Source: an uncultured Lachnospiraceae bacterium (GTDB lineage Bacteria > Bacillota > Clostridia > Lachnospirales > Lachnospiraceae). Taken from it: a stretch of DNA of 64,000 nucleotides. A program made the translations under genes and the position numbers. The notes below the pieces were generated by a model. That model worked only from the letters and a program-made list of their open reading frames with translations, was not told the DNA's origin and searched no databases. The stretch covers positions 363,371 to 427,370 of the forward strand of contig CAKRCW010000001.1 in the NCBI GenBank assembly GCA_934309145.1. Reading direction: 5' to 3'. Below are positions 1 through 8,434 of the stretch, one piece after another (positions within the stretch are counted from its first letter, which is position 1; the number at the start of each line of letters is the position of its first letter).

Positions 1-738
1 CTCCGTTATATTTTTATATACCTTAAATGAAGTATCTTCAATCTTCGAGGTAATTATCCCTGCACTTTCAAAATCTGCAAATGTTACGGAAGAAACCTGC
101 GAAAATTTTGAACTGTCACATAAAATATACTTCTTCTTGGTTTTCTGTACTGCTTTACGCTTAACCATTGCCTCCTTGACATCAGGGGTTGTAAATCCAT
201 TCTTGACAGTCACTCCGTTAGTTCCAAAAAAGCCTTTTGTGAAATTATATTTATCGAGTCCAAAAATAGCTTCCTCTCCAACTATCGCCTCTGTTACAGC
301 CTTAACTTCGCCTCCAAGAATATATGTAGTATATCCTCTTTCAGAAAGTCTCTTGGCATGTGAAAATGAATTAGTAACAAATGTGACATCGCTCTGATTT
401 ATAAAATCAATCATAAGCTCTGTCGTTGTACCTGCATCAAGGTAAACCAAATCTCCTGTCTTGATAAGCTCCGCTGCGTATCTAGCTATCGAGAGCTTCT
501 CATCACGATTAAGACCTTTTCTTACCGCAACCTCATCATCAATAGTGTGATAACCACTGTTGTTAGCCATTGCTCCGCCATGAACCTTCATAAGCTGTCC
601 TTCACGATCAAGCAGATTAAGATCTCGTCTTATCGTCGATTCTGATATGTCAAGAATCTTCATCAGCTCTTGTACAGTAACGCTTTTCTTGTCATTCACG
701 ATAGATAGAATAGCATTCTGTCGTTCCTCACCAAGCAT
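1..738 (-). CDS. fruR: DeoR-family sugar operon repressor (FruR-like), 3' end cut by window
   Basis: Transcriptional repressor of the DeoR family, probably sensing a phosphorylated sugar. Read on the minus strand, the ORF opens with an ATG at 738 after a strong GGAGGTGATAAT site and stays open to the window edge, giving 246 codons; the family is usually about 250 residues, so little is missing. Residues 5-57 form the DeoR helix-turn-helix with the segment SESTIRRDLNLLDREG. A DeoRC sensor domain follows, with the segments DAGTTTELMIDF, VTNSFSHAKRL and LCDSSKF. The 1-phosphofructokinase gene lies just upstream, which suggests fructose control, but a terminator and this gene's own promoter separate the two. 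The family call is firm; fruR rather than another sugar repressor is inferred from the neighbour. Confidence 0.85.
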   Translation of the reverse strand, partial: MLGEERQNAILSIVNDKKSVTVQELMKILDISESTIRRDLNLLDREGQLMKVHGGAMANNSGYHTIDDEVAVRKGLNRDEKLSIARYAAELIKTGDLVYLDAGTTTELMIDFINQSDVTFVTNSFSHAKRLSERGYTTYILGGEVKAVTEAIVGEEAIFGLDKYNFTKGFFGTNGVTVKNGFTTPDVKEAMVKRKAVQKTKKKYILCDSSKFSQVSSVTFADFESAGIITSKIEDTSFKVYKNITE

Positions 739-781
739 TATTATCACCTCCCTGTAAATCGTTTTTCCAATTTATGTTATT

Positions 782-866
782 ATAATACATCCATTTTCAG
801 TCATTGTCAATCATTTTCTTTCATTTTCAGTCATGTTTTTTCAGTTATTTTCATTTTCATTCAATA
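782..866 (-). promoter_or_regulatory. fruR promoter with tandem TGAAAATGA-like operator repeats
   Basis: On the minus strand a TTGACA box (805-810) and a TATTAT box (782-787) are separated by exactly 17 bases. Several copies of TGAAAATGA or close variants run through and upstream of this promoter (about 791-866). Tandem A-rich half-sites overlapping a promoter are typical of DeoR-type regulators, so autoregulation by the fruR product is the simplest reading. The promoter is seen in the sequence; the operator role is inferred. Confidence 0.6.
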
Positions 867-902
867 TATATTGTGTTTTCTTTCACAAAAAGTCATACAT
901 CA

Positions 903-947
903 TAAAAAAAAGGTTAAGTAACAAATCGTAAGTCTGTTACTTAACCT
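903..947 (-). terminator. Rho-independent terminator after fruK
   Basis: A perfect 12-bp stem (911-922 with 936-947, arm AGGTTAAGTAAC) with a 13-base loop is followed on the minus strand by seven to eight T residues. It lies 40 bases beyond the fruK stop and separates fruK from fruR. Confidence 0.9.
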
Positions 948-986
948 CTTTAATATCTTATATCTGTGTCTAAATCTATACCTGTT

Positions 987-1892
987 TTAGAAATTTTCCT
1001 CGTACAGCTTCATGACTTCATCACGGGTTGCCATCTCCTCCGAAAAAGCACTTGCACTGCCTGCACAGATTCCAAGCTTGAATGCCTTGTCAAAATCCTC
1101 ATATTTTATGTAGCCCGCAAGGAAACCTGCAAGCATCGCATCTCCTGCTCCAACAGAGTTCTTAACCTCACCCTGTGGTGCATCTGCCTCATATACATCG
1201 CCATCTTCTGTTACCATCACTGCTCCTGAAGCAGACATAGATACAAGAACGTTTCTTGCCCCCTTCTCTATAAGCTTCTTAGCATACTTTACAGCATCCT
1301 CTCTTGTGTTTACTTCAACTCCAAAAAGATTGCCGAGCTCATGATTATTAGGTTTAACCAAAAACGGCTTATAAGGAAGAACATTTAGAAGCAATTCGCC
1401 TGTTGCATCTACTATTATCTTACTATTGTTATACTGGAGCATCTGCATTATATCCATATAAGTAGACTTAGACATTGTATCAGGAAGGCTTCCTGCGAGT
1501 ACCAGATAATCCTCCTCGTCAAGATATCCAAGCTTCTCATATAACTCAGCTATATCTTCGCTCTTAATCTCAGGTCCCTGTCCGTTAATCTCCGTCTCTC
1601 CACCAGAGCGAAGCTTAACATTAATTCTTGTCAATCCCTGTGAGATATTGATAAAATCTGCATTCATATCACGCTGCTGTAAAAGTGTCTTTAATGCATC
1701 ACCTGTAAAGCCCGATGTAAAGCATATAGCCTTGTTGTCAACTCCAAGATTGTGCAGCACTATAGATACGTTTATTCCCTTTCCACCAGGTAATATCCTC
1801 TCAGCGCTGGTACGGTTTACATGATTCATATTTAGCTCGGACAAATCAAGTATATAGTCCAATGAAGGGTTAAATGTAACTGTGTAAATCAT
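987..1892 (-). CDS. fruK: 1-phosphofructokinase (PfkB family)
   Basis: Cytoplasmic ATP-dependent sugar kinase converting fructose 1-phosphate to fructose 1,6-bisphosphate. The protein has 301 residues, normal for the family. The PfkB signature GGKGINVS is at residues 36-43, and the C-terminal anion-hole and catalytic-base motif GAGDAM is at 248-253. The N-terminal TVTFNPSLDY is typical of the 1-phosphofructokinase/tagatose-6-phosphate kinase branch. A good AAAGGAGAGGAAG ribosome site precedes the ATG. Only 32 bases separate it from the exonuclease gene upstream, so it may be read from that operon. Tagatose-6-phosphate kinase is the main alternative; the fruR-like regulator next door favours fruK. 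The PTS fructose transporter is not in the window. Confidence 0.85.
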   Translation of the reverse strand: MIYTVTFNPSLDYILDLSELNMNHVNRTSAERILPGGKGINVSIVLHNLGVDNKAICFTSGFTGDALKTLLQQRDMNADFINISQGLTRINVKLRSGGETEINGQGPEIKSEDIAELYEKLGYLDEEDYLVLAGSLPDTMSKSTYMDIMQMLQYNNSKIIVDATGELLLNVLPYKPFLVKPNNHELGNLFGVEVNTREDAVKYAKKLIEKGARNVLVSMSASGAVMVTEDGDVYEADAPQGEVKNSVGAGDAMLAGFLAGYIKYEDFDKAFKLGICAGSASAFSEEMATRDEVMKLYEENF

Positions 1893-1924
1893 ACTCTTCC
1901 TCTCCTTTTCTCTATCTGTATTAT

Positions 1925-2680
1925 TTATAGGTTCACATCAAGCTCAACCGGGCAATGGTCTGAGCCATATATTTCAGTATGGATTTTTGCATCAACCAGT
2001 TTATCCTTAATATCCTCTGATACAAGAAAATAGTCAATACGCCAGCCTGCATTCTTCTCTCTCGCCTTAAAGCGATAAGACCACCACGAATAAATCTGTT
2101 CCCTATCAGGGTAAAAATATCTGAATGTATCTACGAAGCCAGCCTGAAGAAGCTCAGTCATCTTCTCTCTTTCCTCGTCAGTAAAGCCTGCATTCCTGCG
2201 ATTCGTCTTAGGGTTCTTTAAATCTATCTCATTGTGAGCAACATTCATGTCACCACAGACTATAACCGGCTTATCTTTACGCAGTGCAGTCAGGTATTCT
2301 CGGAAATCATCCTCCCACTGCATACGATAATCAAGTCTTGCAAGCTCATTTTGAGAATTAGGTGTATATACTGTAATCATGTAATAATCAGGGTACTCAA
2401 GCGTTATAACTCTTCCCTCATGGTCGTGTACATCAATACCTATTCCATATGTCACAGAAACAGGCTCTTTTTTCGTAAATATTGCTGTTCCGGAGTAGCC
2501 TTTTTTCTCAGCATAATTCCAATATGAATAATATCCCTCCGGTGCAAATTCTATCTGCCCCTCTGACAGCTTAATCTCCTGAAGACAGAAAAAATCGGAA
2601 TCAATCTCTCTGAAAAAATCCTGAAAGCCTTTTGTCATACATGCCCTTAATCCATTTACATTCCATGATATCAGTTTCAT
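1925..2680 (-). CDS. xth: Exodeoxyribonuclease III / AP endonuclease
   Basis: Mg-dependent exonuclease-endonuclease-phosphatase family enzyme of base-excision repair; it cleaves abasic sites and trims 3' ends. It has 251 residues, full length for ExoIII/ExoA. Visible family motifs are the N-terminal [10 protein letters not shown] (Asn7, Asn9), LQEIKL with the metal-binding Glu35, [12 protein letters not shown] in the middle, and the C-terminal [11 protein letters not shown] with the catalytic Asp-His pair at 241-242. The start overlaps the stop of the upstream ybaK-like gene by 4 bases (ATGA type), so the two are probably translationally coupled. Confidence 0.92.
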   Translation of the reverse strand: MKLISWNVNGLRACMTKGFQDFFREIDSDFFCLQEIKLSEGQIEFAPEGYYSYWNYAEKKGYSGTAIFTKKEPVSVTYGIGIDVHDHEGRVITLEYPDYYMITVYTPNSQNELARLDYRMQWEDDFREYLTALRKDKPVIVCGDMNVAHNEIDLKNPKTNRRNAGFTDEEREKMTELLQAGFVDTFRYFYPDREQIYSWWSYRFKAREKNAGWRIDYFLVSEDIKDKLVDAKIHTEIYGSDHCPVELDVNL

Positions 2681-3162
2681 ACTTCCTCCAAAACAACAGT
2701 AATATCTGCATATTCATATCTGATGACCTTAGCCAGATCATCAGGTGCTACCTCTACCTGATAGCCTACTTTTCCTGCACTAAAAAATATTGTCTGATAA
2801 TTCTTTGCACTTACATCAAGTGTCGTGCGGAAGAATTTCTTCATTCCTATAGGAGAGCATCCACCATGTATGTAACCTGTAAGCGGAAGCAGTTCCTTTG
2901 ACTTAAGCATTACTATTGACTTCTCACCAACCGCCTTTGCAGCCTTCTTCAAATCAAGCTCACGATTGACCGGTATTACAAACACATAGTTTGCTCCGGT
3001 TTTGCCAACAGTAACCAAGGTCTTAAATACACAGTCAGGATTCTGACCTAATATTGCTGCAACCTTCTCTCCGTTAGTCTCTCCTGTCTCCACATAGCAG
3101 AAATGATTATATTTTATCTTTTTCTTATCCAATATTCGCATTACATTGGTTTTTTCTTCCAT
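2677..3162 (-). CDS. ybaK: YbaK/EbsC-type Cys-tRNA(Pro) deacylase
   Basis: Predicted editing-domain protein that hydrolyses mischarged Cys-tRNA(Pro) in the cytoplasm. It has 161 residues, the usual size for stand-alone YbaK. The family fold shows in the N-terminal [14 protein letters not shown], the segment [10 protein letters not shown], the substrate-loop region [21 protein letters not shown], and [14 protein letters not shown] near residue 100. The gene is 15 bases after the Fur-like regulator and overlaps the exonuclease gene, so it belongs to a run of tightly packed minus-strand genes. Confidence 0.9.
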   Translation of the reverse strand: MEEKTNVMRILDKKKIKYNHFCYVETGETNGEKVAAILGQNPDCVFKTLVTVGKTGANYVFVIPVNRELDLKKAAKAVGEKSIVMLKSKELLPLTGYIHGGCSPIGMKKFFRTTLDVSAKNYQTIFFSAGKVGYQVEVAPDDLAKVIRYEYADITVVLEEV

Positions 3163-3176
3163 AATAGATACTTCCT

Positions 3177-3620
3177 TTAAATGTTCTGATTTACCAGAAC
3201 GGCCTTTATCTCATCCACATTTGCATAACCGTTCTTCCTCATTATGTATTTCAGAGCCTCCTGTATATCCTCCTCTGAAAGTATAATCTGTTTACTCTCA
3301 TCTGTAACAACAGTACATCCACTCTTCATATCACAGCATCTTCCACTACACACCGTCTTCTGAATATTATTTCTGCTTATCGCACCAAGCTCCTCTAACA
3401 GATGTATCATACGATATACTGTAGCTATGCCAATGCTTGAATCCCTCTTATGAGCGAGAAAATAAACCTCCTTACAGCAGGTATATTCCTCATTTGCGAT
3501 AATATCCACAATTATTTTTCGCTGCTCAGTAAGACGAAATCCCCGTTTCTTAAGCTCTGCAATTATATCTTCTTCACCAAGCAGAACTCCGTCTATCTGC
3601 TGATTTTCATTATCTGTCAT
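3177..3620 (-). CDS. Fur-family transcriptional regulator with a Cys cluster instead of the usual His cluster
   Basis: Winged-helix DNA-binding protein of the Fur/PerR/Zur superfamily, 147 residues. The recognition part is clear: LKKRGFRLTEQRKIIVDII (about 23-41) and GIATVYRMIHLLEELGAI (64-81). The following segment, where Fur proteins normally carry a His-rich metal site, holds only cysteines (Cys91, Cys95, Cys96, Cys102), and there is no C-terminal CxxC pair. It may therefore sense a different metal or a redox signal. The start overlaps the end of the MATE transporter gene by 11 bases, so the two are coupled and the regulator may control the pump. The target is unknown. Confidence 0.8.
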   Translation of the reverse strand: MTDNENQQIDGVLLGEEDIIAELKKRGFRLTEQRKIIVDIIANEEYTCCKEVYFLAHKRDSSIGIATVYRMIHLLEELGAISRNNIQKTVCSGRCCDMKSGCTVVTDESKQIILSEEDIQEALKYIMRKNGYANVDEIKAVLVNQNI

Positions 3621-4956
3621 ATAATATACCTTTCTTTAACCTCAAGTAAAATACTATAGATAATATAGTTCCAATGGTCCAGCCAACAGGCCATGCACAC
3701 CATACTCCGACAATTCCCCACTCTGCTGAGAAGCAAAACGCCAGACATACCCTAAGTAGCAGATCTGAGAAAGTAGATGCCATAAACTGCTTCATAACAC
3801 CAACTCCTCTAAGCACACCATCACAGGTAATCTTAACTGATACCACAAAATAAAATGGAACTATAATATGTAAGAATTTAACGCCAACATCTATCGCTTT
3901 TGCTCCACTATCCTTCATAAACACCTGAATCAGATTAGTGGTAAACAACATATAAATTGCAACTATAATAATACTCACAATAAATACAAGCTTAAGACCT
4001 GCCCTAAGTCCCTTGCTTATTCTGTCCTTCTTGCCTGCTCCATAATTCTGGGCAGCGTAATTAGACATTCCATTACCCATAGCTGTAAATGTCATAATCA
4101 CCATATTATTAAGCTTTATCGCTGCCGCATATCCAGCCATGACTGTTGAGCCAAAACCATTTATAATGCTCTGTATGAATATATTGCCAATAGACACAAA
4201 GCTCTGCTGCAACGTACTAGGTATTGCTATGGCTATTATTTTCTTAAATATATCAAACGAAAATAGCTGTACTTTTTCACCAGTTTCACTCTTTCCCGTT
4301 ACCGATACCACTCTTCTTATTACGACTGCCATAGACAAAATGCAGCTTATGCCCTGACATATGAAGGTTGCCCATGCGACACCTGCTACGCCCATATGAA
4401 AATACTTTACAAACCATATATCTACACCTACATTAGCCACAGATGAACACGCCAGAAAAATAAATGGCGTCTTTGAATCCCCTAGTGCTGAAAAGATTCC
4501 AGTAGCTATGTTATAGAAGAACAAAAACATAAGTCCAGCCGTATATATGTCAAGATACAGCTTAGAATCGTCAAATACATGCTCTGGTGTATGTATAAGT
4601 CCAAGCAGACCACCGCCAAATACAAAGCCTATAGCCATGAGAACTGCACAAAGCACTGCACTAAATATAAATGTCGTATATACGGACGTTTTCATATCTC
4701 TGTAATTTTTTGCTCCAAAAAACTGAGATACAATAACAGAGCAGCCCATATTACACCCAAAAGCAAACGCAAGATATATAAGCGTAATCTCGTAGGAATT
4801 ACCAACCGCAGCAAGTGCATCCTCGCCTATATATTTTCCTGCAACTAAGCTGTCTGCAATATTATATAGCTGTTGAAATATAACACTTCCAAGCAGTGGC
4901 AGACAAAATCTCCACAGAACATGCTCCGGCTTACCAACTGTAAGATCCTTATTCAT
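3610..4956 (-). CDS. MATE-family multidrug efflux transporter
   Basis: Inner-membrane cation-coupled drug or metabolite exporter. The 448 residues contain about twelve hydrophobic segments in two related halves. MATE hallmarks are the N-terminal GKPEHVLWRFCLPLLGSVIFQ, the internal ALGDSKTPF segment around residue 158, and MGNGMSNYAAQNYGAGKKDR in the second half. It is in the same orientation as, and overlaps, the Fur-like gene. The substrate cannot be told from sequence. A second, distinct MATE transporter lies at 46.6-47.9 kb. Confidence 0.9.
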   Translation of the reverse strand: MNKDLTVGKPEHVLWRFCLPLLGSVIFQQLYNIADSLVAGKYIGEDALAAVGNSYEITLIYLAFAFGCNMGCSVIVSQFFGAKNYRDMKTSVYTTFIFSAVLCAVLMAIGFVFGGGLLGLIHTPEHVFDDSKLYLDIYTAGLMFLFFYNIATGIFSALGDSKTPFIFLACSSVANVGVDIWFVKYFHMGVAGVAWATFICQGISCILSMAVVIRRVVSVTGKSETGEKVQLFSFDIFKKIIAIAIPSTLQQSFVSIGNIFIQSIINGFGSTVMAGYAAAIKLNNMVIMTFTAMGNGMSNYAAQNYGAGKKDRISKGLRAGLKLVFIVSIIIVAIYMLFTTNLIQVFMKDSGAKAIDVGVKFLHIIVPFYFVVSVKITCDGVLRGVGVMKQFMASTFSDLLLRVCLAFCFSAEWGIVGVWCAWPVGWTIGTILSIVFYLRLKKGILYDR

Positions 4957-4978
4957 TTTAATGCCTCCCGACTAGCCC

Positions 4979-5545
4979 CTAAAAGTCATCATCCATATCC
5001 TTAAACTTTCCAGAAACATAGCCTGTAGCTATAAGGTCTGTTATACCACCAAAGGCAAGTCCGGCACCTATAACCTGAAGCAAAATGTTATTTGTGGCAA
5101 ATGGATTGAAGATAGATAATACTCCAACAATTATAGTTACAACAGCAAGTATCATAATTCCTAACCAATTACCACGCTGTGACCTTATCAGCTCTACTGC
5201 CTGCTCAAGCTTAACAAGTCCACTAAACAAAACTACAATGCCAAGCACAACAGGTATAAATGCAATCAAAACCTTAGCTACAAGTGCGGCAAATACTATA
5301 AGCAGTATTCCGGTAACAAGGTCCATCGGTGAAGCGTACTCCTTAAGTCCGCCAATCTCTGACTCACGGTTTCCTATAATTCCAAAATATCTGAGAATCC
5401 TTAAGATTCCGTATACAGCAAGTGCACCTGCTATAACATATGCGATTGTTTTCTGTGTTGCTGCCGGGAACATTATAAGTATTATACCCGCAATAATCAT
5501 AACAACTGACCTGAATACCATCTCTGTCTTGAATTTTCTAAACAT
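4979..5545 (-). CDS. HdeD/DUF308-type small membrane protein
   Basis: The 188-residue protein has six predicted membrane helices arranged as repeated helix pairs, for example RSVVMIIAGIILIMFPAAT near the N-terminus and the later GIVVLFSGLVKLEQAVELI. This layout and the repeated glycine-rich helices match the DUF308/HdeD family, in which E. coli HdeD is linked to acid resistance; the biochemical role is unknown. A hydrophilic loop at about 58-72 separates two halves. It lies 22 bases upstream of the MATE gene. The substrate or partner is not known. Confidence 0.75.
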   Translation of the reverse strand: MFRKFKTEMVFRSVVMIIAGIILIMFPAATQKTIAYVIAGALAVYGILRILRYFGIIGNRESEIGGLKEYASPMDLVTGILLIVFAALVAKVLIAFIPVVLGIVVLFSGLVKLEQAVELIRSQRGNWLGIMILAVVTIIVGVLSIFNPFATNNILLQVIGAGLAFGGITDLIATGYVSGKFKDMDDDF

Positions 5546-5571
5546 ATGATTTCCTTCTTTCTTTTGAATAT

Positions 5572-6453
5572 TTATTCATCATAGATGCCCAAAATTTTGA
5601 TATCATTGTATACCCTTATCTGATTCAATGTATCTAATATGACATCTAATCTTTCTCTTAATCCATCTATCTCTATATAGAAATTATATGTACCCATTAC
5701 CTGCTTTGTAGGTCTCGACATTATCGATATGAGGTTTATTCTATTCTCATAGAAGCTTCTCAATATAGCGTACAAAAGTCCCGGTCTGTCAACCGCAGGC
5801 ATAATATACACCGGTATTCTCACCTTTGCCTCTAACTGCTTGTCAGCCATCTCTTTTTTTATCCAAGTATCTGTATAAACGTCATCATCTATACATCCAG
5901 ACTTAAAGATAACAAATCTGGTATAATTCTTGTCCGCATCGGTGACGTTATCTATCACAAACCTTGTCTCGCCATCAACTATATGATGAGGAACTATCGC
6001 TGCTGCACCTTCCTCATCTCCTATTCTGTAGTAAGACTCCATGTTACTCTCTGTTGTAATAATTTTAACATTATGCAGTGAATTGATAAACTGTCTGCAC
6101 TGACCATTTGCCTTAAATTGTACATATAGGGTATGAATGTCCTCAAGCTTACCTACGTTAGCCACAAGTGAAAATTGTACAGGTACAGTATTCTCATCTA
6201 TGACCTGAACATTCTCCTCAAGGAGCAGGTCTAGTGTTCTCATAACGTAACCATCTAACGTATTCTCTATAGGTGCAATTCCTATATCGCACGAATCTTC
6301 ACCGGATTCGCACACCTCCCTGAATATCTCATCTATAGTGGCACAGTAAACCGGCTCAAGCCCACCATCAATGCCCTTATCATATTCCACATACGCTTTG
6401 TCACAAAACGTACCCTCTGGTCCTAAAACCGCAATTTTCATCTTCTGCACCAT
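5572..6453 (-). CDS. pheA: Prephenate dehydratase with C-terminal ACT domain
   Basis: Monofunctional enzyme converting prephenate to phenylpyruvate in phenylalanine synthesis. Residues 6-185 carry the dehydratase domain with GPEGTFCDKAY (11-21), PIENTLDG (61-68) and the catalytic TRF motif (178-180) in NYTRFVIF. Residues from about 212 form an ACT domain (RPGLLYAILRSFYENRINL, followed by SRPTK), expected to bind phenylalanine for feedback inhibition. There is no chorismate mutase domain, so the mutase must be encoded elsewhere. Two in-frame starts are possible (6453 and 6441); the first follows an AAGG site. Confidence 0.92.
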   Translation of the reverse strand: MVQKMKIAVLGPEGTFCDKAYVEYDKGIDGGLEPVYCATIDEIFREVCESGEDSCDIGIAPIENTLDGYVMRTLDLLLEENVQVIDENTVPVQFSLVANVGKLEDIHTLYVQFKANGQCRQFINSLHNVKIITTESNMESYYRIGDEEGAAAIVPHHIVDGETRFVIDNVTDADKNYTRFVIFKSGCIDDDVYTDTWIKKEMADKQLEAKVRIPVYIMPAVDRPGLLYAILRSFYENRINLISIMSRPTKQVMGTYNFYIEIDGLRERLDVILDTLNQIRVYNDIKILGIYDE

Positions 6454-6469
6454 CCAACCTTAGTATTAG

Positions 6470-7303
6470 TTATCTTCGTATTCTATCAATCAAATAAGGA
6501 ATAGCAGCTTCAAAATCAACTCCATAGCTTCTGTGATATGGGTTATCAGCAGTATACCTTATAGTCTCTGCTGTGTAGTCAACTGCTATAGCAAAGCTTT
6601 CCTCAATAGACTTGTCATTCATCAATGCACCTACACATGTACTTGCATATATATCACCGGTACCATGACATATCATAGGATATTTTTTATTGAAATACTT
6701 AAAAAAGGTATCCGTCTCAAGGTTATATCCCATGATTCCCATCTCACTATCGTTAAAGCTTATACCTGTTAAAACATTTACCCTTGCACCAAGCTCCGCC
6801 AAAGCCTTAAGCATATCCTTCACGTATGCCTCATCATAATTGTCCTTATATTCTCTGTCAGTCATAAGTGCCGCCTCAGTAAGATTCGGAACAACAATAT
6901 CTGCCCTTCCACAAAGTCTCTTCATCTGATGTGCAAATTCCATATTAAGCGCCGGATATATCTTACCATTATCCCCTATAACAGGATCTACGACAATAAG
7001 ATTGTTATCCTTCTTAAACTTATCAAATATCTGCACCACAAGGTCAACCTGCTCTATAGAGCCAAGATATCCCGTGTATATAGCATCAAAATCTATATTC
7101 TCTCTATACCAATGGTCTATAATAGGATTAATCTGGTCTGTCAAATCCTTAAATGTAAATCCCGGGAACATAGTATGCGTTGATAAAACAGCAGTCGGAA
7201 GTATGCACGCCTCAACGCCCATTGCCGAAATAATAGGAAGTGCCACTGTAAGTGAGCATTTTCCAAGACATGATATATCCTGTATAGTAAGTATTCTCTT
7301 CAT
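6470..7303 (-). CDS. pdxY: Pyridoxamine/pyridoxal kinase (PdxY-like)
   Basis: ATP-dependent kinase salvaging pyridoxal or pyridoxamine to the 5'-phosphate. The 277-residue protein starts with RILTIQDISCLGKCSLTVAL, a feature of the PdxK/PdxY ribokinase-fold branch. It has VVDPVIGDNGKIY in the middle and the catalytic-base motif GTGDIYAS (214-221, Asp217). It is near, but not in one operon with, the de novo PLP synthase genes pdxST at 9.2-10.7 kb. The exact substrate preference cannot be decided here. Confidence 0.88.
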   Translation of the reverse strand: MKRILTIQDISCLGKCSLTVALPIISAMGVEACILPTAVLSTHTMFPGFTFKDLTDQINPIIDHWYRENIDFDAIYTGYLGSIEQVDLVVQIFDKFKKDNNLIVVDPVIGDNGKIYPALNMEFAHQMKRLCGRADIVVPNLTEAALMTDREYKDNYDEAYVKDMLKALAELGARVNVLTGISFNDSEMGIMGYNLETDTFFKYFNKKYPMICHGTGDIYASTCVGALMNDKSIEESFAIAVDYTAETIRYTADNPYHRSYGVDFEAAIPYLIDRIRR

Positions 7304-7333
7304 AAATAATCTCTCCGTAGCTATATATTAGTT

Positions 7334-7831
7334 TTATACTTTATGATAATAGAGAATAATATCCTCATATTCATTATCCTTATTAAGGAAGCCACCCGGC
7401 ACAACACCAATCTTCTCAAAGCCGAGCTTGTCATATAACGCTATTGCAGCCTCATTTGATGCAACAACAGCATTAAACTGTAATATTTTAAATCCCTTTT
7501 TCCCAGCCATATAAAGGCAGTCTGTAACTAATGCTTCACCTATATGCCCGCCTCTTGCATCACTTGATACAGCATAACTTGCATTTGCAATATGTCCACA
7601 TCTTCCTATATTGTTAGGGTGCAATATATATAATCCCACTATCTTGCCATCTTTCTCAGCAACTCCCGTGTATGTCTGTGTTGCAAAGAAATCCATGGCC
7701 TCGTCATCATCTAATAACGTATCAACTTGTGGAAATGCTCTTCCATCCTCAACTACCTGATTCCAGATTTCTCTTATCGCAGTTACATCCTGTTCATTAA
7801 ACTCACGAACCATTATGTGACCTTCGCTCAT
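7334..7831 (-). CDS. GNAT-family N-acetyltransferase
   Basis: Acetyl-CoA-dependent acetyltransferase of unknown acceptor. The 165 residues show the GNAT core: a central strand VGLYILHPNN, the acetyl-CoA loop region VSSDARGGHIGEALVTDCL (motif A, about 89-107), and the C-terminal NEAAIALYDKLGFEKIGVVPGG typical of the fold. Two in-frame ATG codons (7831 and 7813) are both plausible starts. It lies between the pyridoxamine kinase and a small zinc-ribbon-like gene in the same direction. Confidence 0.85.
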   Translation of the reverse strand: MSEGHIMVREFNEQDVTAIREIWNQVVEDGRAFPQVDTLLDDDEAMDFFATQTYTGVAEKDGKIVGLYILHPNNIGRCGHIANASYAVSSDARGGHIGEALVTDCLYMAGKKGFKILQFNAVVASNEAAIALYDKLGFEKIGVVPGGFLNKDNEYEDIILYYHKV

Positions 7832-7855
7832 TTTCTCTACTGTATCTCCTTCTTG

Positions 7856-8122
7856 TTATATCCAATCGTAATTTCCGCCTGTTATTGCCAGACTTAACAG
7901 CATATCAAGCTTCTCAACCTCTTCACCCTCTACTACCTTAATCAGCTTAGCGGTCTCCTGTAATGCCTGCATATCCTCATCTGGTCCAATCTCTAAGTCT
8001 ATATCCTCATCACAATATGGACACGCAAGCTTCTCTGTCATATCGAGCGACAGAAATTTATTGCCACAGCCTGTACATTCATAATATCCACAACGTTTTG
8101 TTCCGTCTGGTACATAGTACAT
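7856..8122 (-). CDS. Small zinc-ribbon-like protein, function unknown
   Basis: An 88-residue protein with four cysteines in two pairs (CTGCGNKFLSLDMTEKLACPYC, pairs about 17 residues apart), which should form a treble-clef or zinc ribbon. The rest is acidic and probably helical. A very good GGAGG site lies before the ATG. I do not recognise a named family. The layout suggests a small accessory protein for nucleic-acid or protein binding, but that is only inference. It is the first gene of the minus-strand run that continues to pdxY. Confidence 0.7.
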   Translation of the reverse strand: MYYVPDGTKRCGYYECTGCGNKFLSLDMTEKLACPYCDEDIDLEIGPDEDMQALQETAKLIKVVEGEEVEKLDMLLSLAITGGNYDWI

Positions 8123-8213
8123 ATTACTTCCTCCATATATGTTTTAAAACATTATAATCCTTAATACTATACAACAAATAATATATTTAAGCAAGCTTTC
8201 CAATCAATACGGT

Positions 8214-8434
8214 TTCTGTCAGGTAATCGTTGCACGTTTCTTACCCTGGCACTTTCTATCTATGGATGATGGCTCCGTTACGGGACCGTTTCCACTTATT
8301 GCTCCGAGCAGCGGCACTAAATTCGTGCCATGCACTCATTAAGTGCCGGCTGTCGCAAACGTCCCTACACGGAATCCATCATCCATAGATAGAAAGTGCC
8401 AGGGTAAGAAACGTGCAACGATTACCTGACAGAA
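8214..8434. repeat. Large intergenic palindrome with 59-bp perfect arms
   Basis: Positions 8214-8272 and 8376-8434 are exact reverse complements over 59 bases. The 103-base interior is itself folded: CCGT..ACGG and a GGGAC/GTCCC-like pairing surround an inner stem CGGCACTAA / TTAAGTGCCG. The right arm contains the last codons and the TAA stop of the Nudix gene. The inner core (AGCGGCACTAA ... AAGTGCCG) is also found, diverged, in the palindrome at 39.28-39.42 kb, so the two appear to be members of one element family. No ORF is present. This fills most of the roughly 300-base gap between the Nudix and zinc-ribbon genes. Confidence 0.85.

Noticed and set aside
5085..5549. Plus-strand open frame of 154 codons opposite the DUF308 gene
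   Set aside because: It is an antisense shadow of a membrane-protein gene with strong family features; no ribosome site precedes its start.
8123..8421. Insertion sequence or MITE with a transposase
   Set aside because: No ORF or target-site duplication was seen; only palindromes are present.
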